A stretch of DNA of 64,000 nucleotides from NCBI RefSeq assembly GCF_965118635.1, contig NZ_CBCPHV010000002.1:62001-126000 (forward strand), in the 5' to 3' direction. Each line of letters begins with the position of its first letter. Position 1 is the stretch's first letter. Source of the DNA: Empedobacter brevis_A. Its GTDB lineage: Bacteria; Bacteroidota; Bacteroidia; Flavobacteriales; Weeksellaceae. The notes beneath the pieces were generated by a model. That model was not told where the DNA came from. It ran no database searches and was given only the letters and a program-made list of their open reading frames with translations. Made by a program: the position numbers and the translations under genes. Positions 45,519-53,562 of the stretch are shown one piece after another.

Positions 45519-45575
45519 ATTGGGTAAAATAAAGTTATTCATGTATTTTAGTAAAAAATCAATCGAATTAATTTT

Positions 45576-46232
45576 ATGAAAATCAATGTGAAAAATATGA
45601 TTAAGAAAACGTTTCTTTATGGAATATTTTTTTGTGTTTTATGTCTTTTATTTACAGCTTTTGCAAATTATAAAATAGAAAATTCAACTGAAGAATTTGT
45701 GACAGATAATTCAGATATTCTTCCTACTACTAAAGTTGCGGTTGTATTGGGAACAGCTCCTAATTTGGTGAGCGGTTATCAAAATTATTATTTTACTTAT
45801 CGCATAGAAGCAGCTACAAAATTGTATCAATCGGGAAAAGTGACGCATTTTATTTTGAGTGGAGATCATGGACGAAAAAATTACAACGAACCTGAAGCGA
45901 TGAAACAAGCTTTAATAAAAAATGGAGTTCCAGAAAATGTGATTTATTTGGATTATGCAGGTTTTAGAACATTAGATTCGATGATTCGTGCTAAAGAGAT
46001 TTTTGGTCAGAATGAATTTATTGTCGTTTCGCAAGAATTTCACAATCAAAGAGCAGTTTATATTGCGCGCCAAAATGGAATGAATGCATATGGTTACAAT
46101 GCAAAAGATGTCAATAAACATGCTGGATTGAAAACAAATATTCGAGAGTATTTTGCTCGAACTAAAGTTTTTATTGATTGTTTTTTAGGAATTCAACCAA
46201 AGTTTTTAGGAGAAAAAATTGAGATTATTTAA
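45576..46232 (+). CDS. SanA/YdcF-type (DUF218) envelope protein
   Basis: 218 residues with one N-terminal membrane span ('FLYGIFFCVLCLLFTAFANY') and a DUF218 domain: 'VAVVLGTAPNLVSGYQNYYFTYRIEAATKLYQSGKVTHFILSGDHGRKNYNEPEAMKQAL' and 'FIVVSQEFHNQRAVYIARQNGMNAYGYNAKD', close to E. coli SanA. SanA affects envelope permeability and vancomycin sensitivity at high temperature; biochemical role uncertain. Confidence 0.88.
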   Translation: MKINVKNMIKKTFLYGIFFCVLCLLFTAFANYKIENSTEEFVTDNSDILPTTKVAVVLGTAPNLVSGYQNYYFTYRIEAATKLYQSGKVTHFILSGDHGRKNYNEPEAMKQALIKNGVPENVIYLDYAGFRTLDSMIRAKEIFGQNEFIVVSQEFHNQRAVYIARQNGMNAYGYNAKDVNKHAGLKTNIREYFARTKVFIDCFLGIQPKFLGEKIEII

Positions 46233-46234
46233 AT

Positions 46235-46270
46235 AAAAAAGAGAAACCAACCAAATGATTTCTCTTTTTA
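46235..46270. terminator. bidirectional intrinsic terminator
   Basis: Arms AAAAAGAGAAA and TTTCTCTTTTT, 12-base loop, between the convergent SanA-like and menD genes. Confidence 0.75.
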
Positions 46271-46275
46271 TATTT

Positions 46276-47946
46276 TTATTTCAAACTACTAAAATATCCT
46301 CTCAAAATAGAATCGTTTGCACAATTTCGTGTATCAATTTCTAAAATTTTTGGACGATTACTTTCTGCATAGAATTCGTTGAATGAATTTTTTAAATCAG
46401 TTAAATTCGAAACTACATTATATTCAAAATCAAACATTTTAGCTAAGTATTCTGCAGTTAAATGATGTTTTGTTTCAAAATAATCTTCAACAACATTTGT
46501 TTCAGAAGGACCAGGAATAAATTTAAAAATATTTCCACCGCCATTATTTATCAAAATGATTCTAAAATTTTTCGGCAAATTCACATTCCATAAAGCATTC
46601 GAATCGTAGAAAAATGAAATATCTCCCGTAATCATCACTGTATTTAGCTCCGAAGCAATACATGCTCCAATTGCTGTGGAAGTAGAACCATCAATTCCAC
46701 TAGTTCCTCGATTACAGAAAACAAGATTTGATTTATTATGATCAAACAATAATCCATATCGAATAACGGTTGAATTTCCATACTGAATTTCCCAATTTTC
46801 TGGATAATTTCTAATTATAGAATCAAATGCTTTCAAATCACAAAACGGAATCATATTGATGTAATTTTTGTGTTTGATATTGTTCGCTTCTCTTATAGAA
46901 TTCCATGTTTTGTAATATTTGGATTCCTTTGGATTGACAAATGGAACAAATTGTTCTAAAAACAATTCTGGTTTCGTTTCAATCTTATCCGTTAATGCTT
47001 GAAAAGTATCTGGTTGCCAATATTCATCTAAATGCCAATGTTGCGAAGGTTTATGATCGCGCAAGAATTTTTTAATCTTTTTCGAAACTACATTTTGTCC
47101 AATTGTCAATAAAATATCAGGTTTCAAAGCTTCTAATTCTTCTTCAGAATAAGGGAAAATAACTTGATCTATTTTATTGAAAAATCTTTCGTCGTGTATG
47201 TTTGATGTAACTTCTGTCAACACAACAACCGAATCATCTTGAGCCAATTGTTTTATAAAATTATCAAATTCAGCATCAGGATGATGTAATCCGACTAAAA
47301 TCATTTTACGCTCCGAAGCATTCCAACGTTTCATCAAATCTATCACATCTATTTCTGGATATTCTTTTGCTGGAATTGTAATCGTATCAATTTCGATAGA
47401 AGATTCGGTTACAGATTCGTACAAAGGTTCAGAAAAAGGCATATTGATATGGATTGGCGCAGATTTGTGCATACAATCAATCAACGCATATTTTGTCAAC
47501 AACATATTTCTCGTCAAATCATCTGTTTCTTCACTTTCAGAAAGTTGAACATTATGTACAGAATGTTTTTCGAATAAGTTATTTTGACGAATAGTTTGTC
47601 CATCAAAATTATCAACTAAATGTTCGGGACGATCGGCAGAAAGCACAATAATAGGAATATTCTGAAAAAAAGCTTCTGTAATTGCTGGATAATAATTTGC
47701 TGTTGCCGAACCAGAAGTACAACAAACTACAACAGGTTTTTGAATTTGTTGTGCCATTCCTAAAGCAACAAATCCGGCTGAACGTTCGTCGATAACACTA
47801 TATGTTTTGAAACGTTTATCATTCGCAAATTGCATTGTCAATGCGCCATTTCGTGATCCTGGTGATAATATGATATGATCAATTCCGAAGGCTAAAAAAG
47901 TTTCGGCAATTAATTGAACATTTAATTTATTTGATATTTTTCTCAA
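46276..47946 (-). CDS. menD: 2-succinyl-5-enolpyruvyl-6-hydroxy-3-cyclohexene-1-carboxylate synthase
   Basis: 556 residues. Thiamine-diphosphate enzyme of menaquinone synthesis that joins isochorismate and 2-oxoglutarate. 'NVQLIAETFLAFGIDHIILSPGSRNGALTM' with catalytic Glu in 'YSVIDERSAGFVALGMAQ', 'CTSGSATANYYPAITEAF', and the ThDP motif region 'NRGTSGIDGSTSTAIGAC...GDISFFYDSNALWN'. The start is a TTG; no ATG precedes the conserved region. Menaquinone is the expected respiratory quinone. Confidence 0.94.
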   Translation of the reverse strand: MRKISNKLNVQLIAETFLAFGIDHIILSPGSRNGALTMQFANDKRFKTYSVIDERSAGFVALGMAQQIQKPVVVCCTSGSATANYYPAITEAFFQNIPIIVLSADRPEHLVDNFDGQTIRQNNLFEKHSVHNVQLSESEETDDLTRNMLLTKYALIDCMHKSAPIHINMPFSEPLYESVTESSIEIDTITIPAKEYPEIDVIDLMKRWNASERKMILVGLHHPDAEFDNFIKQLAQDDSVVVLTEVTSNIHDERFFNKIDQVIFPYSEEELEALKPDILLTIGQNVVSKKIKKFLRDHKPSQHWHLDEYWQPDTFQALTDKIETKPELFLEQFVPFVNPKESKYYKTWNSIREANNIKHKNYINMIPFCDLKAFDSIIRNYPENWEIQYGNSTVIRYGLLFDHNKSNLVFCNRGTSGIDGSTSTAIGACIASELNTVMITGDISFFYDSNALWNVNLPKNFRIILINNGGGNIFKFIPGPSETNVVEDYFETKHHLTAEYLAKMFDFEYNVVSNLTDLKNSFNEFYAESNRPKILEIDTRNCANDSILRGYFSSLK

Positions 47947-47966
47947 CGTAGTTGTCTTAAATTATA

Positions 47967-48004
47967 AAAGGTTTTGTTTAGCAAATTTACTAAACAAAAC
48001 CTTT
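47967..48004 (-). terminator. 15-bp hairpin between fabG and menD, probable terminator
   Basis: Perfect arms AAAGGTTTTGTTTAG and CTAAACAAAACCTTT around an 8-base loop. On the minus strand it follows fabG and is succeeded by 'TTATAATTT', a weak T tract. It may reduce readthrough from fabG into menD. Confidence 0.65.
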
Positions 48005-48027
48005 CAAAAAGTATGATATTTTAAGAA

Positions 48028-48771
48028 TTAAGTATGTAGACCTCCGTCAACACTTAAAACTTGTCCTGTTACATAACTAGATAAATCTGAAGCTAAGAAT
48101 AAACATGCATTTGCAACATCCTCTGGACTTCCTCCACGTTTCAATGGAATTCCATTTCGCCATTCTTCAACAACTTTTTCGTCTAAAACTTCTGTCATCT
48201 CAGTTTCTATAAAACCTGGAGCAATTGCATTACAACGAATGTTACGAGAACCTAATTCTAAAGCAACAGATTTTGAGAATCCAATTAAACCAGCTTTAGA
48301 TGCAGCATAGTTTGCTTGTCCAGCGTTTCCTTTAATTCCAACTATGGATGACATATTCACGATAGAACCAGAACGTTGTTTCATCATTGGTTTGATAACT
48401 GCTTTAGTTAGGTTGAAAGCTGAATTTAAGTTTGTTTGAATTACTTTTTCGAAATCTTCTACAGACATTCTCATCAACAAATTGTCTTTCGTAATTCCAG
48501 CATTATTAATAACAATATCAATTTGTCCAAACTCAGCAATTACATCTTCAACTAATTTTTGAGCAGCTTCGTAATCAGAAGCATCAGATTGATATCCTTT
48601 TACTTTACCGAATTGTCCCAATTCTTCTTCCAAAGCTTTTGCTTTTTCTACAGAAGAAGCATAAGTAAAGGCAACGTTAGCGCCATTTTTTACAAAAACT
48701 TCAGCAATACTTTTTCCAATACCGCGAGTTGCGCCTGTAACGATTGCTGTTTTACCTTGCAATAAATTCAT
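48028..48771 (-). CDS. fabG: 3-oxoacyl-[acyl-carrier-protein] reductase
   Basis: 247 residues from the ATG at 48771; an upstream TTG-led extension of 30 residues overlaps the promoter element and is rejected. SDR features: 'AIVTGATRGIGKSIAEVF' (NADPH site), 'INNAGITKDNLLMRM', 'NMSSIVGIKGNAGQANYAASKAGLIGF' (Ser-Tyr-Lys) and 'GFIETEMT'. Length and motifs match FabG of fatty acid elongation. Confidence 0.95.
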   Translation of the reverse strand: MNLLQGKTAIVTGATRGIGKSIAEVFVKNGANVAFTYASSVEKAKALEEELGQFGKVKGYQSDASDYEAAQKLVEDVIAEFGQIDIVINNAGITKDNLLMRMSVEDFEKVIQTNLNSAFNLTKAVIKPMMKQRSGSIVNMSSIVGIKGNAGQANYAASKAGLIGFSKSVALELGSRNIRCNAIAPGFIETEMTEVLDEKVVEEWRNGIPLKRGGSPEDVANACLFLASDLSSYVTGQVLSVDGGLHT

Positions 48772-48796
48772 GTTTATAGGTATTATTATATTCCTC

Positions 48797-48804
48797 CAAA
48801 AATA
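48797..48804 (-). promoter_or_regulatory. -7 promoter element (TATTTTTG) of fabG
   Basis: Perfect TAnnTTTG on the minus strand, 25 bases before the ATG. An AGGA sequence between them could act as a weak ribosome site but is distant from the ATG. Confidence 0.55.
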
Positions 48805-48920
48805 CGATTTTTTACGAGAGTTAAAAATGTTAAAATTTACTTTATTTCTTTTCTTTAACATTTTATGGTATTATAATTGAAAATAGGCATCCTTATAACC
48901 AATTAAATAAATTATAAAAC

Positions 48921-49304
48921 ATGAAGAATCTATTAAAATTTTTCGCAGTAACATTTTTCGCTTTATTCGTATTTACAGCTTGTAGTGATGACGATGATCC
49001 TGTAGATAACGATTTTTTTGCAGGTACTTACAAAGGTAGTGTAAGCTATAAAGATGCCGATAATTCTTTATCTAGTAAAGATGGTAGTGTATTTGTAACT
49101 AAAATCGCAAGCGGAACAAAGTATAATTTTGATTTTTCTGACAAAATTCCAAATTTAAATGGGATTGAGTTTGAGAAAAAAGGTGATAATACTTTGGTAA
49201 GTGTTGGAGCTGATGAATTATCTTACATTAGAATTGATAATGAAAAATTAACAATTCTTTACACTAAAGATGGTAAAACTTGGACAGCAAATGCAACAAG
49301 ATAA
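48921..49304 (+). CDS. small surface lipoprotein with SDDDD export signal
   Basis: 127 residues. Lipoprotein signal 'FFALFVFTAC' with Cys near 21, directly followed by SDDDD, the acidic lipoprotein export signal reported for Bacteroidetes surface lipoproteins. The rest (about 35-127) is beta-rich ('FFAGTYKGSVSYKDADNSLSSKDGSVFVTKI', 'TILYTKDGKTWTANATR'), like a small lipocalin/avidin-type barrel. It stands alone between fabG and metK. Function unknown. Confidence 0.75.
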   Translation: MKNLLKFFAVTFFALFVFTACSDDDDPVDNDFFAGTYKGSVSYKDADNSLSSKDGSVFVTKIASGTKYNFDFSDKIPNLNGIEFEKKGDNTLVSVGADELSYIRIDNEKLTILYTKDGKTWTANATR

Positions 49305-49324
49305 TTTGTTGGATTGTTTAATAC

Positions 49325-49361
49325 AAAAAAGACGTTTATATGTTTATAAACGTCTTTTTTT
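49325..49361 (+). terminator. intrinsic terminator after the small lipoprotein
   Basis: Hairpin GACGTTTATA / TATAAACGTC with flanking A and T runs. Confidence 0.9.
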
Positions 49362-49400
49362 AGATTTGGATATTTATTAAATTCAACTAATAAAATAAAA

Positions 49401-49427
49401 AAAAATCCACTCTTAGAGTGGATTTTT
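49401..49427 (-). terminator. intrinsic terminator of metK
   Basis: Hairpin AAAAATCCACTC-TTA-GAGTGGATTTTT, read on the minus strand 22 bases beyond the metK stop. Confidence 0.9.
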
Positions 49428-49448
49428 AGTATAATTTAAAATTTCAGA

Positions 49449-50708
49449 TTATAATCCGAAAGCTGTTTTTATTTGATCTACAAAGTCTAATTTTTCCCAA
49501 GTGAATAATTCAACTTCAACTTCAACAACATCTTGTCCATTTGCAGATTCAAAACGTTTTGAAACTGTTCTCGGTTCTCTACCTAAGTGTCCGTAAGATG
49601 CAGTTTCTTTGTAAATAGGGTTTCTTAATTTTAATCTTTGCTCGATTGCGAAAGGCTTCATATCAAAAATTTCAGAAACTTTTTTAGAAATTTCTCCTTC
49701 AGTTAAATCAACTTTTTGAGTTCCGAAAGTATTTACTAATAAAGAAACAGGAGCAGCAACACCAATTGCGTAAGAAACTTGTACTAAAACTTCGTCAGCA
49801 ACACCAGCTGCCACTAAGTTTTTGGCAATATGACGTGCAGCATAAGCCGCAGAACGGTCAACTTTTGATGGGTCTTTTCCAGAGAAAGCACCGCCTCCGT
49901 GAGCACCTTTACCACCGTATGTATCAACAATAATTTTACGACCTGTCAAACCTGTATCTCCATGAGGTCCTCCAATTACGAATTTTCCTGTTGGATTGAT
50001 ATGGTAAGTAATACTATCTGTAAATAAATCGCGTAAATGAACAGGTAATTGAGCTTTAACACGAGGGATCAAAATGCTTACTAAATCATTAGTAATTTTA
50101 TCTCTCATTGCTTCTTCGTTAGCAAAATCATCATGTTGAGTAGAAATTACAATAGTATCAATACGAACTGGTTTGTTGTCATTATCGTATTCTATTGTTA
50201 CCTGAGATTTAGCATCAGGACGCAAATATGGTAATAAATCTTTTTCGTATTTACGAATATCTGCTAATTCTTTTAATAATCTGTGAGATAAATCTAGCGC
50301 TAAAGGCATGTAATTTTCCGTTTCGTTAGTCGCGTAACCGAACATCATACCTTGATCTCCAGCTCCTTGCTCTTCATCAGATTTTCTGTCAACACCTTGA
50401 TTGATATCAGGAGATTGTTCGTGAATAGCTGACAAAATTCCACAAGAATTAGCATCAAACATATATTCACTTTTTGTGTAACCAATTTCAGAAATTGTAT
50501 CTCTAGCAACACGTTGTAAATCAATATAAGAATTAGATTTTACTTCACCTGCTAAAACAACTTGTCCTGTTGTTACTAAAGTTTCGCAAGCTACTTTACT
50601 TTTTGCATCAAACGCTAAAAAGTGATCAAGAATTGAATCTGAAATTTGATCGGCAATTTTATCAGGATGGCCCTCAGAAACTGATTCTGACGTAAATAAA
50701 TATGACAT
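49449..50708 (-). CDS. metK: S-adenosylmethionine synthetase
   Basis: 419 residues, slightly longer than E. coli MetK (384). It makes SAM from methionine and ATP. 'FTSESVSEGHPDKIADQISDSILD' at the start, 'GAGDQGMMFGYATNE' and the phosphate loop 'GGAFSGKDPSKVDRSAAYAARHIAKNLVAAG' are diagnostic. The ATG is preceded by a leader of about 100 bases holding a likely SAM-II riboswitch, so SAM probably represses its own synthesis. Confidence 0.97.
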   Translation of the reverse strand: MSYLFTSESVSEGHPDKIADQISDSILDHFLAFDAKSKVACETLVTTGQVVLAGEVKSNSYIDLQRVARDTISEIGYTKSEYMFDANSCGILSAIHEQSPDINQGVDRKSDEEQGAGDQGMMFGYATNETENYMPLALDLSHRLLKELADIRKYEKDLLPYLRPDAKSQVTIEYDNDNKPVRIDTIVISTQHDDFANEEAMRDKITNDLVSILIPRVKAQLPVHLRDLFTDSITYHINPTGKFVIGGPHGDTGLTGRKIIVDTYGGKGAHGGGAFSGKDPSKVDRSAAYAARHIAKNLVAAGVADEVLVQVSYAIGVAAPVSLLVNTFGTQKVDLTEGEISKKVSEIFDMKPFAIEQRLKLRNPIYKETASYGHLGREPRTVSKRFESANGQDVVEVEVELFTWEKLDFVDQIKTAFGL

Positions 50709-50754
50709 TTCTATACTTTTTTAATTATAGAGGGGAGAAGAGAAAACTGAAGTT

Positions 50755-50805
50755 CTGTTTTAGCAATTGTTTTATGAGGTTGCAATCAGTCAAATCTTTC
50801 CTCTC
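50755..50805 (-). promoter_or_regulatory. SAM-II riboswitch (metK leader)
   Basis: On the minus strand, from 50805 to 50755, the core reads GAGAGG, then GATTT, TGATTGCAA, CCTC, ATAAA, and GCTAAAACAG. These match in order the conserved blocks of the SAM-II aptamer (GAUUU, UUGCA, AUAAA, GCUAAA). P1 would be GAGG pairing with CCTC, and the pseudoknot could use CTG (in the loop) with the terminal CAG and GATTG with CAAT. It begins about 15 bases after a perfect -7 element and ends about 46 bases before the metK ATG, the expected place for a translational switch. Called by eye, not by covariance search. Confidence 0.75.
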
Positions 50806-50819
50806 GATTTTTTCAGGTT

Positions 50820-50827
50820 CAAATATA
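50820..50827 (-). promoter_or_regulatory. -7 promoter element (TATATTTG) of metK
   Basis: Perfect TAnnTTTG on the minus strand, about 14 bases upstream of the riboswitch core, so the aptamer would sit at the very 5' end of the transcript. Confidence 0.6.
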
Positions 50828-51033
50828 CAATGAATAATACGAATAAAGAAAAAATTTAACTTTAATTAAGATATCAGTATATTGTAATTTAATTTTTTAT
50901 TTTTTCAGAATTAGAACATAATTATGTATTCGCATAAAATTTAAAATATATTTTCTATCAATGATTACTTTTTTTACCTAAAACAGATAATTATTCAAAA
51001 TAATGTTGTTACTTTAGAAAAAAAATAATTGAA
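50828..51033. other. AT-rich divergent intergenic region between metK and the Lrp gene
   Basis: No gene seen. A near-consensus element TACTTTAG at 51010-51017, 16 bases before the Lrp start, may be its promoter. No clear Lrp operator repeats are visible by eye. Confidence 0.4.
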
Positions 51034-51495
51034 ATGAAATTTGATTCTCTAGATCGACAATTACTAATGTATCTACAAGAAAATAGTAAAATTACCTATA
51101 AAGAATTATCAGATAAATTAAATTTATCTTCAACAGCTATTCATGAAAGAATCAAAAAATTAGAAAAATCGGGGATTATTTCTAAATATGTTGCACTTGT
51201 TAATAGAAGACTCATAAATAGAGAACTTTTAGTGTTTAGTCATATTAAGCTGCAACAACATTCTGCTGATAATATTCGTGTTTTTGAAACTGAAATTCAA
51301 AATTTAAAAGAAGTACAAGCATGTTTTCACGTAAGTGGCGATTATGATTATATTGTGAAAATGTCTTTTGAAAATATGGATGAATACAGAGACTTTATGG
51401 TAAATAAATTAACAACGATAAAGGTAATTGGTAGTACTCATAGTACTTTTGTTATTGGAGATGTAAAAGATGATACGGCATATCAATTGTTATAA
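51034..51495 (+). CDS. Lrp/AsnC family transcriptional regulator
   Basis: 153 residues. N-terminal winged helix 'LDRQLLMYLQENSKITYKELSDKLNLSSTAIHERIKKLEKSGIISKYVALVN' and a C-terminal RAM/ACT-like effector domain 'EVQACFHVSGDYDYIVKMSFENMDEYRDFMVNKL'. Members respond to amino acids. Placed between metK (divergent) and msrA, 39 bases upstream of the latter, which makes methionine-linked control possible but unproven. Confidence 0.93.
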   Translation: MKFDSLDRQLLMYLQENSKITYKELSDKLNLSSTAIHERIKKLEKSGIISKYVALVNRRLINRELLVFSHIKLQQHSADNIRVFETEIQNLKEVQACFHVSGDYDYIVKMSFENMDEYRDFMVNKLTTIKVIGSTHSTFVIGDVKDDTAYQLL

Positions 51496-51534
51496 AATTA
51501 GATAAATATTCAGATTTAATTAAATAAAGTAAAC

Positions 51535-52068
51535 ATGAGTAAGGAAGTAGCAGTTTTAGGAGCGGGTTGTTTTTGGTGTACAGAAGGAATTTATAATTCG
51601 ATAAATGGAGTAGAGCAGGCTATTTCAGGTTTTGCAGGAGGAAATGTTGACAATCCTACTTATCGTCAGGTTTGTGATACAGATACGAATCATGCAGAAG
51701 TTGTTGAAATTATATTTGATAATGAAATAATTTCGTATAAAGAATTATTAGAGATTTTCTGGAATATTCACAACCCAACTCAGTTAAATAGACAAGGAAA
51801 TGATGTTGGAACACAATATCGTTCGAGTATTTTTTATACTTCGGAAGAACAAAAAAAACAAGCTGAAGAATCATTAAAAGAATTTGATAATGGAACGTTA
51901 TACGAAGATAAATTCGTTACAACAATAGAGCCTTTAGATAAATTTTGGCCAGCTGAAGATTATCATCAAGGTTATTATAACGAAAATCCAAATCAACCTT
52001 ATTGTTCTGCAGTTGTTGGACCAAAAATTGCAAAATTCAAATCTAAATTCAAACAGATTTTAAAATAA
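51535..52068 (+). CDS. msrA: peptide-methionine (S)-S-oxide reductase
   Basis: 177 residues. The catalytic motif 'GAGCFWCTEGIYNSINGV' with GCFWC is complete; 'NHAEVVEIIFD', 'FWNIHNPTQLNRQGNDVGTQYRSSIFY' and 'FWPAEDYHQGYY' are also MsrA signatures. It repairs oxidised methionine in proteins using thioredoxin. No signal peptide, so it is cytoplasmic. Likely cotranscribed with the Lrp gene. Confidence 0.96.
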   Translation: MSKEVAVLGAGCFWCTEGIYNSINGVEQAISGFAGGNVDNPTYRQVCDTDTNHAEVVEIIFDNEIISYKELLEIFWNIHNPTQLNRQGNDVGTQYRSSIFYTSEEQKKQAEESLKEFDNGTLYEDKFVTTIEPLDKFWPAEDYHQGYYNENPNQPYCSAVVGPKIAKFKSKFKQILK

Positions 52069-52069
52069 T

Positions 52070-52094
52070 AAAAGCGACCAATTTGGTCGCTTTT
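52070..52094. terminator. bidirectional intrinsic terminator
   Basis: Hairpin AAAAGCGACCAA-T-TTGGTCGCTTTT between msrA and the convergent helicase gene. Confidence 0.9.
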
Positions 52095-52097
52095 ATT

Positions 52098-53453
52098 TTA
52101 TTTTCCTTTTTTACGAGCTTTAGCTTTTTGTTTTTGTTGCCCGCGATTTTTAGGTTTAGACTTTGGCGGTTTACGTTTTGTAGGACCTCCTAAATTCACC
52201 TTTTTATTTTTATCTTTTTTCTCGTGAAATGCCGCTCCGCGCTCTTCAATTTTTACTGTTGTAAGTTGTTTCATTTTTACAACATCTTTCTCAAATTCGC
52301 GCTTTACAGGATTTATTTTTACTTGATCTTCGGGAAATGGAATTTCTTCAATCTCTTTATCCATCAAGGCTTCAATTGCGTCCAAACGTTCGATTTCTTT
52401 TTCAGAAAAATAAGAAATAGCTTCTCCTTTTTTATCTGCACGTCCTGTTCGTCCAATTCGGTGAATGTATTGTTCAGGAACTTCAGGAATTTCAAAATTT
52501 ATAACATGCGTAACATCTGGAATATCCAAACCACGCGCCATAATATCCGTTGTAATAATTCCTCTAAATTCATCTCTTGTAAAGGCTTCCATTGTTCTCA
52601 AACGATAATTTTGAGATTTATTGGAATGAATTACACCAAATTCGTCAGGATAAATTTCATCTAAATGATTGAAGATTAAATCTGCATGTTTCTTGTTATT
52701 CGCAAAGATTAAAACTTTTTCAAATTTTGCTTTATCTTCTAATTGATGAACAACTAAATTCAATTTTGTATTGAAATTCTCAACCGGAATAGCTGATTGA
52801 GAAATTTTTTCTAATGGAGTTCCCGAACGAGCCAACGAAATCTCGATAGGATTTTTGAAATATTCGTGCAACATATCATCAACTTGATCTGTCATTGTTG
52901 CAGAAAATAAAATGTTTTGACGTTTTTCGCTCATCATTGTAAACAAATGAATCAATTGTGGACGAAAACCTAAACTTAACATTTCATCAAATTCGTCAAC
53001 TACTAATTTTTTTGTTTCTTTAAAAGATAATACATTATCAATTGCCAAATCTAAGACACGTCCAGGTGTTCCAACCAAAATATCAACACCTTCGTACACC
53101 AATAATTTTTGTGTATTAATGTTTACTCCTCCGTAAATTCCCAATACACGAACATTGATAAACTCTGTTAATTGTTCCAGAATATCGGTAACTTGAACAA
53201 CTAATTCGCGTGTCGGAACCAAAATAACAATTTTTGGTTGATTCGTTTTAGAGTATTGATATGTATTAAGCAAAGGCAATAAATAAGCCATTGTTTTTCC
53301 TGTACCTGTTTGAGCAATTCCCATTATATCTCGTCCAGAAAGAATCGGTTTGAATGATTTTTCTTGAATTGGAGTAGGGTTTGTGATATTCAACTTTTCT
53401 AAAGCCGAATTCAATTGTTTTGTTAATTCGAAATCCGCGAATGTAGCTTTCAT
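52098..53453 (-). CDS. DEAD-box RNA helicase (DEFD variant)
   Basis: 451 residues. Q motif 'TPIQEKSFKPILSG', Walker A 'MGIAQTGTGKTMAYLLPLL', 'PTRELVVQV', 'VGTPGRVLDL', motif II as 'VVDEFDEMLSLGF' (DEFD, a variant known in this group), 'LFSATM', and 'HRIGRTGRADKKGEAI'. The C-terminal tail (about 395-451) is very Lys-rich with 'KRKPPKSKPKNRGQQKQKAKARKKGK', an RNA-binding extension. Roles include cold adaptation, ribosome assembly or mRNA decay. A promoter element ends 4 bases before the ATG. Confidence 0.93.
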   Translation of the reverse strand: MKATFADFELTKQLNSALEKLNITNPTPIQEKSFKPILSGRDIMGIAQTGTGKTMAYLLPLLNTYQYSKTNQPKIVILVPTRELVVQVTDILEQLTEFINVRVLGIYGGVNINTQKLLVYEGVDILVGTPGRVLDLAIDNVLSFKETKKLVVDEFDEMLSLGFRPQLIHLFTMMSEKRQNILFSATMTDQVDDMLHEYFKNPIEISLARSGTPLEKISQSAIPVENFNTKLNLVVHQLEDKAKFEKVLIFANNKKHADLIFNHLDEIYPDEFGVIHSNKSQNYRLRTMEAFTRDEFRGIITTDIMARGLDIPDVTHVINFEIPEVPEQYIHRIGRTGRADKKGEAISYFSEKEIERLDAIEALMDKEIEEIPFPEDQVKINPVKREFEKDVVKMKQLTTVKIEERGAAFHEKKDKNKKVNLGGPTKRKPPKSKPKNRGQQKQKAKARKKGK

Positions 53454-53457
53454 TTTG

Positions 53458-53465
53458 CAAAGATA
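53458..53465 (-). promoter_or_regulatory. -7 promoter element (TATCTTTG) of the helicase gene, leaderless configuration
   Basis: Perfect TAnnTTTG on the minus strand ending 4 bases (CAAA) before the ATG at 53453. Confidence 0.6.
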
Positions 53466-53527
53466 AGTTTTCTTGACGACTTCTTAAAAACTCAAGGCAC
53501 AATCCGTTTAAATTCGTTGAAACTTTG

Positions 53528-53535
53528 TACTTTTG
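53528..53535 (+). promoter_or_regulatory. -7 promoter element (TACTTTTG) of argS
   Basis: Perfect TAnnTTTG, 27 bases before the argS ATG; a purine-rich AAAAGGAAT precedes the ATG. Confidence 0.6.
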
Positions 53536-53562
53536 CGTTTCGATTAAGTAAAAAGGAATAAA

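Noticed and set aside
47967..48004. The long hairpin between fabG and menD as a riboswitch or attenuator
   Set aside because: It is a plain perfect stem with a weak T tract and no conserved core; a terminator for fabG is the simpler reading.
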